From contig NC_013061.1 of NCBI RefSeq assembly GCF_000023825.1, positions 3,534,001-3,598,000 on the forward strand: DNA of 64,000 nucleotides. The letters run 5' to 3'. This document shows positions 16,655 through 25,699 of this stretch, in pieces. The notes under the pieces were generated by a model. The model was not told where the DNA came from. It did not search any database and was given only the letters and a program-made list of their open reading frames with translations. Numbering within the stretch: position 1 is the first letter of the stretch; each line of letters starts with the position of its first letter. The DNA is from Pedobacter heparinus DSM 2366. Lineage in GTDB: Bacteria > Bacteroidota > Bacteroidia > Sphingobacteriales > Sphingobacteriaceae. Made by a program: the position numbers and the translations under genes.

Positions 16655-19156
16655 ATGTTTTTAGAAACGGTTATTTTTATTGTCGTTATTATTCTGCTGA
16701 TCACTGTACTGCAATTAAAGAAGAGCTTAACGGAAAAACTGGATTTTCTATACCTTAAAATTGAACAGCTATCCAAACAGCTGGAAAAAACCGGGTTTCA
16801 GGAGATAAAAACTGAGACCAAACCAGAAAAAGAGAAGCCGGATATATTACAGGAGCCTTTTAAGCCTTTTACACCTTATGCACCGAAAGATGTATTTAAG
16901 CCCGAAGCTGTCGTTATACCAGAGCCGGAACAGCAGATTGTGCCAGAACCGGCAGCCACTGTTCCAGAAGAGATAGCAACTGCTAAACCCGAACCTAAAA
17001 CTGAACCTGTTGCGGCCATTACTGCCCCGGTACAACCAAGGTCAGGCATCCCTCCTTTCGTACCACCACCGGTTAAAAAACCCTCTTTCAGTGAACGGAA
17101 CCCCGACCTGGAGAAATTTATAGGAGAAAACCTGTTCAATAAAATAGGTATAGTGATCCTGGTATTGGGTATGGGCTTCTTCCTTAAATATGCCATAGAT
17201 AAAGACTGGATCAACGAGATTGGCCGGACCAGTATTGGCTTCGTTTGCGGGGGTATTTTAATTGCACTTGCACATAAGCTGCGTAAATCATTCAGCACTT
17301 TCAGCTCCGTATTGGTTGGCGGTGGTATAGCTATCCTTTATTTTACCGTAACAATCGGCTTTCATCAATACCAGCTGTTTAGTCAGACAATGGCTTTCAT
17401 CCTCACCATCCTGATTACTGGTTTCACCGTTTTACTTGCCATCAGCTATAACCGGAAAGAGCTGGCCCTGTTTGCCATACTGGGTGGCTTTGGTGCCCCT
17501 TTTATGGTAAGTACCGGTGAAGGGAACTACATTGTACTCTTTACTTATATCCTGACCTTAAATATTGGCATGCTGGTGCTGGCCTATTATAAAAAATGGC
17601 CTGTTATCAATATCGTCTGTTACCTGTTTACCTTAATTTTATTTGGCGGATGGCTGCTGAGCAAAGTGCTGGAAAATGATAGCAAAGTTATACCTTATGC
17701 AGGTGCCCTTATTTTCGCATCGCTGTTTTACCTGGTGTTCCTGATCATGAACATCATCAATAACATTAAAGAAAAAACAGAGTTCAATGCCCTTGAAATT
17801 GGTATTCTGCTGAGCAACACCTTTTTATATTATACGGCTGGGATGCTGATTTTAAGCCATCTTGGCGGGGGCGATTACCGTGGCTTGTTTACAGCATTGA
17901 TAGGTGTAGTAAATTTAGCTTTTGCTTATGCCCTGTACAAAAATGATAAGATAGACAGGAACCTGATCTATTTACTGATCGGCCTGGTGCTCACTTTTAT
18001 TAGCCTGGCCGCACCCGTACAACTAAAAGGCAACCAGATTACACTGTTCTGGGCTGCCGAGAGTGTATTGCTGCTCTGGCTTTCGCAAAAATCGGGCATC
18101 ACACTGATCAAACAATCCTCAGTTATTGTACTGGTACTAATGGCCATCAGTTTGGTGATGGACTGGCAGCAGGTTTATGGCAGCAGTATTTACAACACCA
18201 GCAACCGCCTGCCCATTCTTATAAACAAAGGTTTTATTACAGGCTTAGTGGTAGTTATCGCACTGACATTGTATTCGGGCCTGTTAAGATCGGAAATCAA
18301 GTCCATATTGTTCAGGGAAGTAAAAACTTCCAGGACCATCCTTGCCATCGCTGCTATTGTAATTGGATACCTGGTTATTGCCCTTGAGTTAAACCAGCAG
18401 GCCTGCAATTATTTTCCTCTGATCAGGATACTTGCGCTGGCCTGCTACAGTTACCTTTTTCTTTGTATTTTATTGGTAGCGATACGCAATGCAGAAACTG
18501 AGGAATTTAAATTTGTTGTAGGTACATTGGCGGCAGTTTGCCTGTTCTGCTATATCCTGCTCTTCAATCCGGAAACCATAGCTTTAAGGAACAGTTATCT
18601 GGAAAAAACGGGCAGTTTAAACAATTACCTTTTCCATTACCTGATGGTAGTATTAATTGGCTGCACCATTTACAGCTTGTATAAGACAGAAAAACGTATT
18701 GGCGCTGTTGCAGGTATGGTTGCATTTCAATGGTTCTCGGCTTTTATGATCCTGTATGTGGCCAGTGCAGAGCTGGACCATTTACTGGTGATGTCGCAAT
18801 ACACAAAAAGCAGATCTATAGCTGCCATACTCGATAATTCGCATAAAACAGGTTTTGCCATTTTATGGGGATGTTTTGCCTTGCTATGTATATATATAGG
18901 TATGAAGTGGAAATCAAAGAACATCAGGATCATTTCCATCACCCTCCTGGCCCTCACTTTACTCAAATTATTCATTTTTGATCTGAGAGGCCTATCTGAA
19001 GGCGGGAAAATTGCTGCCTTTATCTCACTGGGGATATTGCTGCTGGTAATTTCATTTATGTACCAGCGGTTAAAAAACCTGCTGCTGGCCAGCGATACCG
19101 AGACACCAGCTGCAACAGATATTGCCGATAAAGACGAAACGCATGATGAATTGTAA
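16655..19156 (+). CDS. DUF2339 polytopic membrane protein (833 aa)
   Basis: An N-terminal membrane helix (VIFIVVIILLITVLQ) is followed by a short coiled coil and a Pro/Glu-rich linker (residues about 55-145). A conserved 'NLFNKIGIVILVLGMGFFLK' opening then leads into about 20 predicted membrane helices to the C-terminus. This is the DUF2339 architecture; the function is unknown. Its last 14 bases overlap the start of the next gene, which encodes a single-pass exported partner. Neighbours of this type often encode DUF3999 proteins, pointing to a two-protein membrane complex (family knowledge plus inference). Confidence 0.88.
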   Translation: MFLETVIFIVVIILLITVLQLKKSLTEKLDFLYLKIEQLSKQLEKTGFQEIKTETKPEKEKPDILQEPFKPFTPYAPKDVFKPEAVVIPEPEQQIVPEPAATVPEEIATAKPEPKTEPVAAITAPVQPRSGIPPFVPPPVKKPSFSERNPDLEKFIGENLFNKIGIVILVLGMGFFLKYAIDKDWINEIGRTSIGFVCGGILIALAHKLRKSFSTFSSVLVGGGIAILYFTVTIGFHQYQLFSQTMAFILTILITGFTVLLAISYNRKELALFAILGGFGAPFMVSTGEGNYIVLFTYILTLNIGMLVLAYYKKWPVINIVCYLFTLILFGGWLLSKVLENDSKVIPYAGALIFASLFYLVFLIMNIINNIKEKTEFNALEIGILLSNTFLYYTAGMLILSHLGGGDYRGLFTALIGVVNLAFAYALYKNDKIDRNLIYLLIGLVLTFISLAAPVQLKGNQITLFWAAESVLLLWLSQKSGITLIKQSSVIVLVLMAISLVMDWQQVYGSSIYNTSNRLPILINKGFITGLVVVIALTLYSGLLRSEIKSILFREVKTSRTILAIAAIVIGYLVIALELNQQACNYFPLIRILALACYSYLFLCILLVAIRNAETEEFKFVVGTLAAVCLFCYILLFNPETIALRNSYLEKTGSLNNYLFHYLMVVLIGCTIYSLYKTEKRIGAVAGMVAFQWFSAFMILYVASAELDHLLVMSQYTKSRSIAAILDNSHKTGFAILWGCFALLCIYIGMKWKSKNIRIISITLLALTLLKLFIFDLRGLSEGGKIAAFISLGILLLVISFMYQRLKNLLLASDTETPAATDIADKDETHDEL

Positions 19157-20045
19157 GGCTTATGTGCTGATTTTTCTGCTGGGTTACAGCCTGAGCGGCA
19201 TGGGCCAGAATTTTAAATGGCGGGCCCCGCTTCAAAAAGTTGACAGCAGCGGCTTTTACAATATTGGGTTAAGCCCTGAACTGGTCTCAAAAACGGCCAG
19301 TACTGATCTGGCAGACATCAGGATATATGAGAAAGATAAAGAGATTGCCTGGCTGCTGAGAAAAGGCACAGATAGTACAGATACCATAGGCAGGCTAAAT
19401 ATCAGCCATTACAGCCTGATACCTTACACTGTATTTAAAACAAGGGAAATAAAGACCAGCAAACAATCTGTTGTTGAAATTAATTTTGATAAAGCTTATC
19501 AGATAGATAAATTAAGGTTAACCGTTGATGGCTTCAAATTTTACAGACGGGAAGCCTGGCTGGCCAAAAAAAACGGCGACATCAGGCAGAAAGGGAATCA
19601 AGATCCTTATCAGCTGATGGACAGCTTTATTATTTTATCAGGAAAACCAACAATAATTGAGCTAAAAGGTGCAAACAGATATAAAACCTTGTACCTGATC
19701 ATAGAAAATGAGGATAATTTACCGCTGACTGTAAAAAAAATTGAAGCTTATCAGCAAAATATGCATTTAACTGCTTATCTTGAAAAAGATAAAACCTATA
19801 TCCTTAAAACCGGAGCTCAGGATATGAGTTTCCCAAGGTACGACCTGAGTTATTTTAACGATAGCATCAGCAATGGAGTGCCTTTTATTAAAGTTGGGAA
19901 CTTTAGCCAAAACAAGGCTGAAGTAAAAAAGGCAACAACTTTTTTCAACAGTAAGGCTTGGATATGGGCAGCGCTTACGGCATTAATTGGCATTCTCGGC
20001 TATCTATCCTACAAGATGATCAGGGAGATGCAGAACAAGAAGTGA
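19143..20045 (+). CDS. DUF3999-like exported membrane-anchored protein (300 aa)
   Basis: The start at 19143 (ATGATGAATTGT) is preferred over an in-frame ATG at 19122, because it puts the signal peptide (MMNCKAYVLIFLLGYSLSGMG) at the N-terminus and overlaps the DUF2339 stop by 14 bp, typical of translational coupling. The body is beta-rich (FKWRAPLQKVDSSGFYNIGL ... DLADIRIYEKDKEIAWLL ... IDKLRLTVDGFKFYRREAWL), recalling DUF3999 proteins that pair with DUF2339. A C-terminal membrane helix (IWAALTALIGILGYLSY) is followed by a short basic tail, so the main domain should face the periplasm. Confidence 0.72.
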   Translation: MMNCKAYVLIFLLGYSLSGMGQNFKWRAPLQKVDSSGFYNIGLSPELVSKTASTDLADIRIYEKDKEIAWLLRKGTDSTDTIGRLNISHYSLIPYTVFKTREIKTSKQSVVEINFDKAYQIDKLRLTVDGFKFYRREAWLAKKNGDIRQKGNQDPYQLMDSFIILSGKPTIIELKGANRYKTLYLIIENEDNLPLTVKKIEAYQQNMHLTAYLEKDKTYILKTGAQDMSFPRYDLSYFNDSISNGVPFIKVGNFSQNKAEVKKATTFFNSKAWIWAALTALIGILGYLSYKMIREMQNKK

Positions 20046-20090
20046 TTTTTTGTTAAATTCACATCAATTTGTCAGAAAAAAACCTCAAAA

Positions 20091-20174
20091 TTCAAATAAT
20101 TCTTTGAATACTTATCTACATTTGTATTTTTACAAACAATTTATTGAAAATATTCAATAAAAAACTTATTTTTG
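20091..20174 (+). promoter_or_regulatory. Promoter region of glutamine synthetase III with two inverted repeats
   Basis: The core promoter is TTG (20144-20146), 20 nt, TATTTTTG (20167-20174), 20 nt before the ATG. The -33 TTG sits inside a palindrome, TTATTGAA-AATA-TTCAATAA (20141-20160). A second inverted repeat, TTCAAA-N6-TTTGAA, lies at 20091-20108, and another TANNTTTG (TACATTTG, 20117-20124) between them. A repressor or activator site overlapping the -33 element is a reasonable inference for a nitrogen-controlled gene. Confidence 0.65.
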
Positions 20175-20194
20175 ACCAAACTTTAAACAAATAA

Positions 20195-22381
20195 ATGAAA
20201 AGCTTAAGAACAATTGCATTAAAAGAGGCGCAAACAAGAGTTTCACCAGAAGTAAAGTCTCCTTCGGATAAAATTTCTGATTTTTTCGGCGTAAATGTTT
20301 TTGATAAGAAAAAGATGAAAGACTACTTATCAAAAGAAGTATTTCAGAAACTTATTTCCTCAATTGAACAGGGTGAGTTAATTAACCATGAAGATGCCAA
20401 TCACATTGCAACAGCCATGAAAAGCTGGGCAATGAGCAAAGGTGCTACACATTACACCCACTGGTTCCAACCACTAACAGGTACTACAGCTGAAAAACAC
20501 GACTCATTTTTTGAGCCAAGCAGCGATGGTGCAATTGAGGTATTTGCAGGTAGTGCACTGGTTCAGCAAGAGCCAGATGCTTCAAGTTTCCCTAATGGTG
20601 GTATCCGCAACACTTTTGAAGCGCGCGGTTATACTGCATGGGACCCTTCTTCTCCGGCTTTCATTATGGAAAGCAAAGCAGGTAAAACGCTTTGTATTCC
20701 TACCGTATTTGTTGCCTACACCGGCGAAGCCTTAGATTATAAAGCTCCTTTGTTAAAAGCACTTTCTGCTATGGATAAAGCGGCTGTTGATGTTTGTCAG
20801 TATTTCGATAAAAGCATCACTAAAGTAAATGCATCATTGGGTATCGAGCAGGAGTATTTCCTGGTTGACCTTGCATTATACAATGCCCGTCCGGATTTGG
20901 CTTTAACCGGCCGTACGCTATTCGGACACATGTCGGCCAAAGGACAGCAATTAGAAGACCATTACTTCGGGTCTATTCCTGAGCGTGTGTTCACCTACAT
21001 GGTCGACTTTGAAAACGAAGCCTTAAAACTGGGTATTCCTTTGAAAACCCGTCACAATGAGGTTGCTCCTTCTCAATTTGAGTGTGCACCTATTTATGAG
21101 GAAATCAACCTTGCTATTGACCACAACCAATTGTTGATGGACTTAATGGAAAAAGTTGCTTTAAGACACAATTTTAAAGTGCTTTTACATGAAAAACCTT
21201 ATGCAGGCATCAACGGATCAGGTAAACACAACAACTGGTCGTTAATTACCGATACTGGCAAAAACTTGCTGTCACCAGGTAAAACGCCTAAAAACAACCT
21301 GATGTTCTTAACGTTCTTCGTGAACACCATCAAAGCGGTACATGAGCATGCCGACCTGCTAAGGGCTTCTATTGCTTCTGTAAGCAACGATCACCGTTTA
21401 GGGGCAAACGAAGCACCTCCGGCAATCATTTCTATCTTCCTTGGCTCTCAACTGGCAGATGTACTGGATGAAATCGAATCTTCAAGAAGCATCATTAAGA
21501 AAGTAAAAAATGAGGATTCTTTATGGTTAGGTATCCCTAAAATCCCTCAGATCTCTTTTGATTCTACCGACCGTAACCGTACTTCACCTTTTGCCTTCAC
21601 TGGAAATAAATTTGAATTAAGGGCAGTAGGTTCTTCTGAAAACTCGTCGGCGCCAATGACGGTATTAAATGCTATCGTTGCTGATCAACTGGTTAAATTT
21701 AAAGTTGAAGTTGACAAACTGATCAAAAAAGGAGAGAAAAAAGACGTTGCTTTACTGACCGTATTGAAAAGGTACATCAAAGAATCTAAAGACATTCGTT
21801 TTGAAGGTAATGGATACAGCGATGAGTGGGCTGCAGAGGCAGAAAAACGTGGTTTATCCAACATCAAAACTACACCTAAAGCTTTAGATGCCTACGTGAG
21901 TGAAAAATCTACCGAGCTATTTGGTAAATTAAACATATTCAGCCCACGCGAATTACATGCACGTCATGAGATCCTGTTAGAAAGCTATTACAAAAAACTT
22001 CAGATCGAAGCCAGGGTAATGGGTGAAGTAACGAACAGCATGATTATCCCTGCTGCTATTGCTTACCAGAATACTTTAATTGAAAACGCCAAAGGATTAA
22101 AAGACCTTGGCCTTTCAGGTGATGCATTGGCAACGCCGTTGGCGATCATCAATAAATTGTCTGAGCACTTAAATGTGGTTAAAACCAGCATTGATGCCAT
22201 GCTTGAGCAACGTAAAAAAGTAAATACAATTGACGAAAGCCGTGAAAAAGCAATTGCTTACGATGAGAAAGTAAAATCATACTTTGATACCATCCGCTAC
22301 CATACAGATAAATTAGAGCAGATCGTAGACGACAGTGTATGGCCTCTGCCTAAATTCAGAGAGTTGTTGTTTTTAAAATAA
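20195..22381 (+). CDS. glnN: Glutamine synthetase type III (728 aa)
   Basis: Makes glutamine from glutamate, ammonia and ATP. The length of about 730 residues and the N-terminal sequence (SDKISDFFGVNVFDKKKM) mark the GSIII class, found in Bacteroidota and cyanobacteria, rather than the 470-residue GSI. The ATP/substrate signature NGSGKHNNWS is near residue 340, IEQEYFLVD carries the metal-binding glutamates, and NRTSPFAFTGNKFELRAVGSS the Arg-containing glutamate site. The C-terminal GSIII domain is present (YHTDKLEQIVDDSVWPLPKF). Monocistronic, with its own terminator. Confidence 0.96.
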   Translation: MKSLRTIALKEAQTRVSPEVKSPSDKISDFFGVNVFDKKKMKDYLSKEVFQKLISSIEQGELINHEDANHIATAMKSWAMSKGATHYTHWFQPLTGTTAEKHDSFFEPSSDGAIEVFAGSALVQQEPDASSFPNGGIRNTFEARGYTAWDPSSPAFIMESKAGKTLCIPTVFVAYTGEALDYKAPLLKALSAMDKAAVDVCQYFDKSITKVNASLGIEQEYFLVDLALYNARPDLALTGRTLFGHMSAKGQQLEDHYFGSIPERVFTYMVDFENEALKLGIPLKTRHNEVAPSQFECAPIYEEINLAIDHNQLLMDLMEKVALRHNFKVLLHEKPYAGINGSGKHNNWSLITDTGKNLLSPGKTPKNNLMFLTFFVNTIKAVHEHADLLRASIASVSNDHRLGANEAPPAIISIFLGSQLADVLDEIESSRSIIKKVKNEDSLWLGIPKIPQISFDSTDRNRTSPFAFTGNKFELRAVGSSENSSAPMTVLNAIVADQLVKFKVEVDKLIKKGEKKDVALLTVLKRYIKESKDIRFEGNGYSDEWAAEAEKRGLSNIKTTPKALDAYVSEKSTELFGKLNIFSPRELHARHEILLESYYKKLQIEARVMGEVTNSMIIPAAIAYQNTLIENAKGLKDLGLSGDALATPLAIINKLSEHLNVVKTSIDAMLEQRKKVNTIDESREKAIAYDEKVKSYFDTIRYHTDKLEQIVDDSVWPLPKFRELLFLK

Positions 22382-22412
22382 CCAAACCTCAATACCAGAA
22401 TTTTTTAGTTTT

Positions 22413-22448
22413 ATAACCCTGGCCTTCATTGGCCGGGGTTATTTTTTT
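22413..22448 (+). terminator. Intrinsic terminator of the glutamine synthetase gene
   Basis: Stem ATAACCCTGGCC / GGCCGGGGTTAT (one T-G pair) with loop TTCATT, followed by six T. Confidence 0.9.
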
Positions 22449-22479
22449 AATCAAAAGCCCTAACATTCGGGCGTTTGCT

Positions 22480-22487
22480 TATCTTTG
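22480..22487 (+). promoter_or_regulatory. -7 box of purM, near-leaderless transcript
   Basis: TATCTTTG is a full TANNTTTG match ending 7 nt before the ATG at 22495, so transcription should begin at or next to the start codon. No clear TTG at -33. Confidence 0.6.
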
Positions 22488-22494
22488 CAGCAAC

Positions 22495-23676
22495 ATGAGT
22501 GATAACAGGTACAACCAGCGTGGCGTTTCTGCCTCGAAAGAAGATGTGCACCAGGCCATCAAGAATATAGATAAAGGTATTTTTCCCCAGGCCTTCTGTA
22601 AGATCATCCCTGATATTTTAGGCAATGATGAAAACTTTTGCAATATTATGCATGCAGATGGCGCCGGCACCAAATCTTCACTGGCTTATGTGTACTGGAA
22701 AGAGACCGGCGATATTTCTGTATGGAAAGGAATTGCCCAGGATGCGATCATCATGAATATTGACGATCTGATCTGTGTAGGTGCTACTGATCACATCCTC
22801 CTGTCTTCTACTATCGGCCGGAATAAAAACCTGATACCGGGCGAGGTTATTGCAGCAATTATCAACGGTACAGAAGAAATTTTGGCCGAACTTCGTGCAC
22901 AGGGCATTTCTATTTATTCTACTGGTGGCGAGACTGCTGATGTTGGTGATCTGGTACGTACCATTATTGTAGATTCTACAGTTACCTGCCGCATAGAACG
23001 GGATAAGATCATCAGCAATGATAAGATCCAGGCTGGTGATGTCATTGTTGGACTTTCTTCTTACGGTCAGGCGAGCTATGAAACGGAATACAATGGGGGC
23101 ATGGGTTCCAACGGCCTGACTTCTGCCCGTCATGATGTGTTCGATAAATCGGTGGCCAATACCTATCCGGAGAGCTTCGATCCTGCAGTCCCTTTTGACC
23201 TGGTATTTTCGGGTGCTAAAAAGCTTACAGATGAGGTTAAGGTTGATGAACATACAACGGTTACTGCCGGTAAACTGGTGTTATCTCCTACCCGGACTTA
23301 TGCACCGGTGATCAAAAAAGTTTTGAATGGTTTCCGGTCGCAGATCCATGGCATTGTACATTGCAGCGGCGGTGCACAAACCAAGGTACTTCACTTTGTA
23401 AATGACAATGTCCATATCATTAAGGACAATTTATTTCCAATACCCCCACTATTCCGTTTGATACAGGAGCAATCGGGTACCGACTGGAAAGAAATGTATA
23501 AGGTATTTAACATGGGGCACCGCATGGAACTGTATGTTCCTGCAGCAATTGCTGAAGCTATTATTGAGATCTCAAAAAGCTTTAACATTGATGCTCAGGT
23601 TATTGGACACGTTGAAAGCTCGGCCCGCAAACAGGTAACTATACATAGCGAAAAAGGGGAATTCACTTACTTTTAA
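22495..23676 (+). CDS. purM: Phosphoribosylformylglycinamidine cyclo-ligase (AIR synthase) (393 aa)
   Basis: Closes the imidazole ring of FGAM to give AIR, the step after PurL. The start at 22495 gives MSDNRYNQRGVSASKEDVH, matching the family N-terminus; an upstream in-frame ATG at 22429 would lie within the preceding terminator and add unrelated residues. The phosphate/ATP loop DGAGTKSSLAY, the NIDDLICVGA motif and the STGGETADVGDLV motif are all present. The length near 390 is usual for the Bacteroidota form, longer than the E. coli enzyme (345). Its stop abuts the stop of the convergent SGNH hydrolase gene. Confidence 0.93.
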   Translation: MSDNRYNQRGVSASKEDVHQAIKNIDKGIFPQAFCKIIPDILGNDENFCNIMHADGAGTKSSLAYVYWKETGDISVWKGIAQDAIIMNIDDLICVGATDHILLSSTIGRNKNLIPGEVIAAIINGTEEILAELRAQGISIYSTGGETADVGDLVRTIIVDSTVTCRIERDKIISNDKIQAGDVIVGLSSYGQASYETEYNGGMGSNGLTSARHDVFDKSVANTYPESFDPAVPFDLVFSGAKKLTDEVKVDEHTTVTAGKLVLSPTRTYAPVIKKVLNGFRSQIHGIVHCSGGAQTKVLHFVNDNVHIIKDNLFPIPPLFRLIQEQSGTDWKEMYKVFNMGHRMELYVPAAIAEAIIEISKSFNIDAQVIGHVESSARKQVTIHSEKGEFTYF

Positions 23677-24630
23677 TTATTTCATTAAGCTGCTGATCTG
23701 TTCATCAATTTCAGCTGCTTTAATTGTTGCTTCCTCCAGGGGCAATCCTTTTTTCATTGGACGTTTGTGCCCTGCAGCAGTTAACCATGCATCCTTCATG
23801 AGGTCCTGCTTTTGGGCAATCAGCTTTATGAGCTCATATTTCTTGGAATGTGTTACTGCACCTGGCAGATCGGCTGCCGTGCTGACTTTTTTCTCGCCCA
23901 GGTACAGTAAAAGCGCTTTTGCCATTATCCAGTGCCCGGTTTCACCGGGGTGTACACCATCGGCAGCCAAATAAAATCCATTGATGTTTAAGGCCGCGTC
24001 TACCTTCCGGTGTGCTTCCAGGTATTTTTTCATGGGATAATGCAGATCTGCTACCTCCCAGTTCTTTGCTTTCTTCTGACCAAGCAACCAATCAGAATAC
24101 TTGTCCAGAACTTCTGAATAGCCCTTTTTTCCACCTCTAAGTTCATCATAAACCGGCGGGGTAAGGTGAACAATGCGGATGCCCTTAGCGGCATATTTAT
24201 CGTGCAGCCAGCTGATGCCATCCTTAAATTTTTGAAAACGGACATTGTCGAATGGCATGTACAGACCATCGTTCATTCCGTAACAGGCAAATACCAGGTC
24301 AGGTTTGGTTAGTGCCATTACACGGTCCAGCCGTTCATGAAGGTCGGGCCTCGGAAACTTACCACCCGCATGCCCTGCTTCGGACAAACCGGAAACGGTT
24401 TCGCTGGGCAGGCCCATATTGATGAATTCGATTTTCTGACCTGGATAGTTCATCATGCAATAGGCTTCTATATCAACAATATACTGACCGGCATAGGTAA
24501 TGCTGTTGCCCAGGAACAATACTTTTTTTGTGCCAGCAGAAAAAGGCTGTGCAAATGAACTCATGTGCTGGAACAACAGGCAAATGCCTGCAAGAAACGC
24601 CAAATACAATTTAACTGATGATGATCTCAT
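23677..24630 (-). CDS. Exported SGNH/GDSL-family hydrolase (317 aa)
   Basis: A signal peptide (MRSSSVKLYLAFLAGICLLF...) precedes an SGNH hydrolase domain. Block I is LFLGNSITYAG with nucleophile Ser43, a Gly occurs in block II (INMGLPSETVSGL), block III is ACYGMNDG with the oxyanion Asn, and block V is DGVHPGETGHW with the catalytic Asp and His. Such enzymes remove acetyl or other acyl groups from carbohydrates or cleave lipid esters; the substrate here is unknown. It is convergent with purM and the two stops are adjacent, so any terminator must lie inside a coding region. Confidence 0.88.
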   Translation of the reverse strand: MRSSSVKLYLAFLAGICLLFQHMSSFAQPFSAGTKKVLFLGNSITYAGQYIVDIEAYCMMNYPGQKIEFINMGLPSETVSGLSEAGHAGGKFPRPDLHERLDRVMALTKPDLVFACYGMNDGLYMPFDNVRFQKFKDGISWLHDKYAAKGIRIVHLTPPVYDELRGGKKGYSEVLDKYSDWLLGQKKAKNWEVADLHYPMKKYLEAHRKVDAALNINGFYLAADGVHPGETGHWIMAKALLLYLGEKKVSTAADLPGAVTHSKKYELIKLIAQKQDLMKDAWLTAAGHKRPMKKGLPLEEATIKAAEIDEQISSLMK

Positions 24631-24731
24631 TTTACTAAATTAGGTGTTTAAAATGAATGATCACGATCAGTATTGGCAATTTATTCAGCGATATTGGTTA
24701 AGGCGCGCTGCTTTACAGAAAAATTACCTGG

Positions 24732-25631
24732 TTATTTTTCAATTTTACTCAGGTTCAATCTCAGGTTCAGTTCAAAACTGCCATTGGTATAACTGCTCAA
24801 AGCTGAAGTCTGGGTGGTATAGGTGCCGCTGATCAGGTATTTCTTTCTGAAGTCCATGCCCAGGCCAAAAGTTGCATTTTCTGTACTGTGGTACATGGCC
24901 AGTAAAAACACCTGTTTGTTGGCAATGCCAAACTGTGCCCCTGCATCCCAGATGTTGTCAAAGCCCTGTACACCCCTGTAGGCTACTTTAGGTTCTACAT
25001 CCATACCCTCTGCTCCTTCGCTGATCCCGATCTTGTAACTTGCTGCCGTATAAAAGGTAGCTACATCGGCCAGTTTGATCACATCCTTTTTCAATACACT
25101 TTTCAGGTTGGGCACAGAAGCCTGTATGTTCAGTTTACCGGAAGTATAGGCTACACCAAAATCTCCGTCCAGATAGGTTTTACGGTCGTTGTACTGCCCT
25201 ACCATCGGGTCGCTGGGGTTGCCATAAATGTCTGCATTTTCCAGGCGCTGGCTCATGAAACCCAGGGATACCCCAAAATGCAGCTGATGGTTGTTGTCGT
25301 TCAGTTTGAGGTGATAGGCATAACTGCCCACTACCCTGGTCTGGCGCTGCAAACCTGCACTTTCATTGTTTACCGTAAGGCCCAGGCCAACTTTGTTAAA
25401 ACCATAATCGGCCGTCAGGTTTTGGGTCAATGGCGATCCGGGTACATTGCTCCATAGCTTACGGTAAGCCCCGTTTAATTTTAAGCCCTGGTCTGCACCA
25501 GCAAAGGCAGGGTTGATCAGGTACTGGTTGGTATAATATTGCGAAGATAAGGGGTTTAACTGGGCTTTTACTGTGCTGCCCCCCATTGCCATTAGGATTA
25601 TGATGGTGAATGTTTTATGTATTGCGTTCAT
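24732..25631 (-). CDS. PorP/SprF-family outer-membrane protein (299 aa)
   Basis: The signal peptide MNAIHKTFTIIILMAMGGSTVKA is followed by the typical PorP/SprF opening 'LNPLSSQYYTNQYLINPAFAG' and alternating beta strands ending in FELNLRLNLSK, an outer-membrane barrel. In Flavobacterium, SprF is needed for secretion of the giant adhesin SprB by the type IX system, and sprF-like genes usually follow genes for type B-sorted proteins. The same layout is seen here: this gene follows the 2296-residue type B protein by 68 bp on the same strand. Confidence 0.92.
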   Translation of the reverse strand: MNAIHKTFTIIILMAMGGSTVKAQLNPLSSQYYTNQYLINPAFAGADQGLKLNGAYRKLWSNVPGSPLTQNLTADYGFNKVGLGLTVNNESAGLQRQTRVVGSYAYHLKLNDNNHQLHFGVSLGFMSQRLENADIYGNPSDPMVGQYNDRKTYLDGDFGVAYTSGKLNIQASVPNLKSVLKKDVIKLADVATFYTAASYKIGISEGAEGMDVEPKVAYRGVQGFDNIWDAGAQFGIANKQVFLLAMYHSTENATFGLGMDFRKKYLISGTYTTQTSALSSYTNGSFELNLRLNLSKIEK

Positions 25632-25653
25632 TTTGTTTTTGTTGATGGTTTAG

Positions 25654-25681
25654 CCTGCAGGAACGGGAAGGGCCCTGCAGG
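25654..25681 (-). other. Hairpin between the giant surface-protein gene and its PorP/SprF-like partner
   Basis: Two copies of CCTGCAGG (25654-25661 and 25674-25681) separated by 12 nt can pair in the mRNA. On the minus strand no T run follows, so it is not a full terminator. It might tune read-through or RNA stability between the two genes. Confidence 0.5.
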
Positions 25682-25699
25682 TTTTTAAAATACGTCGGA

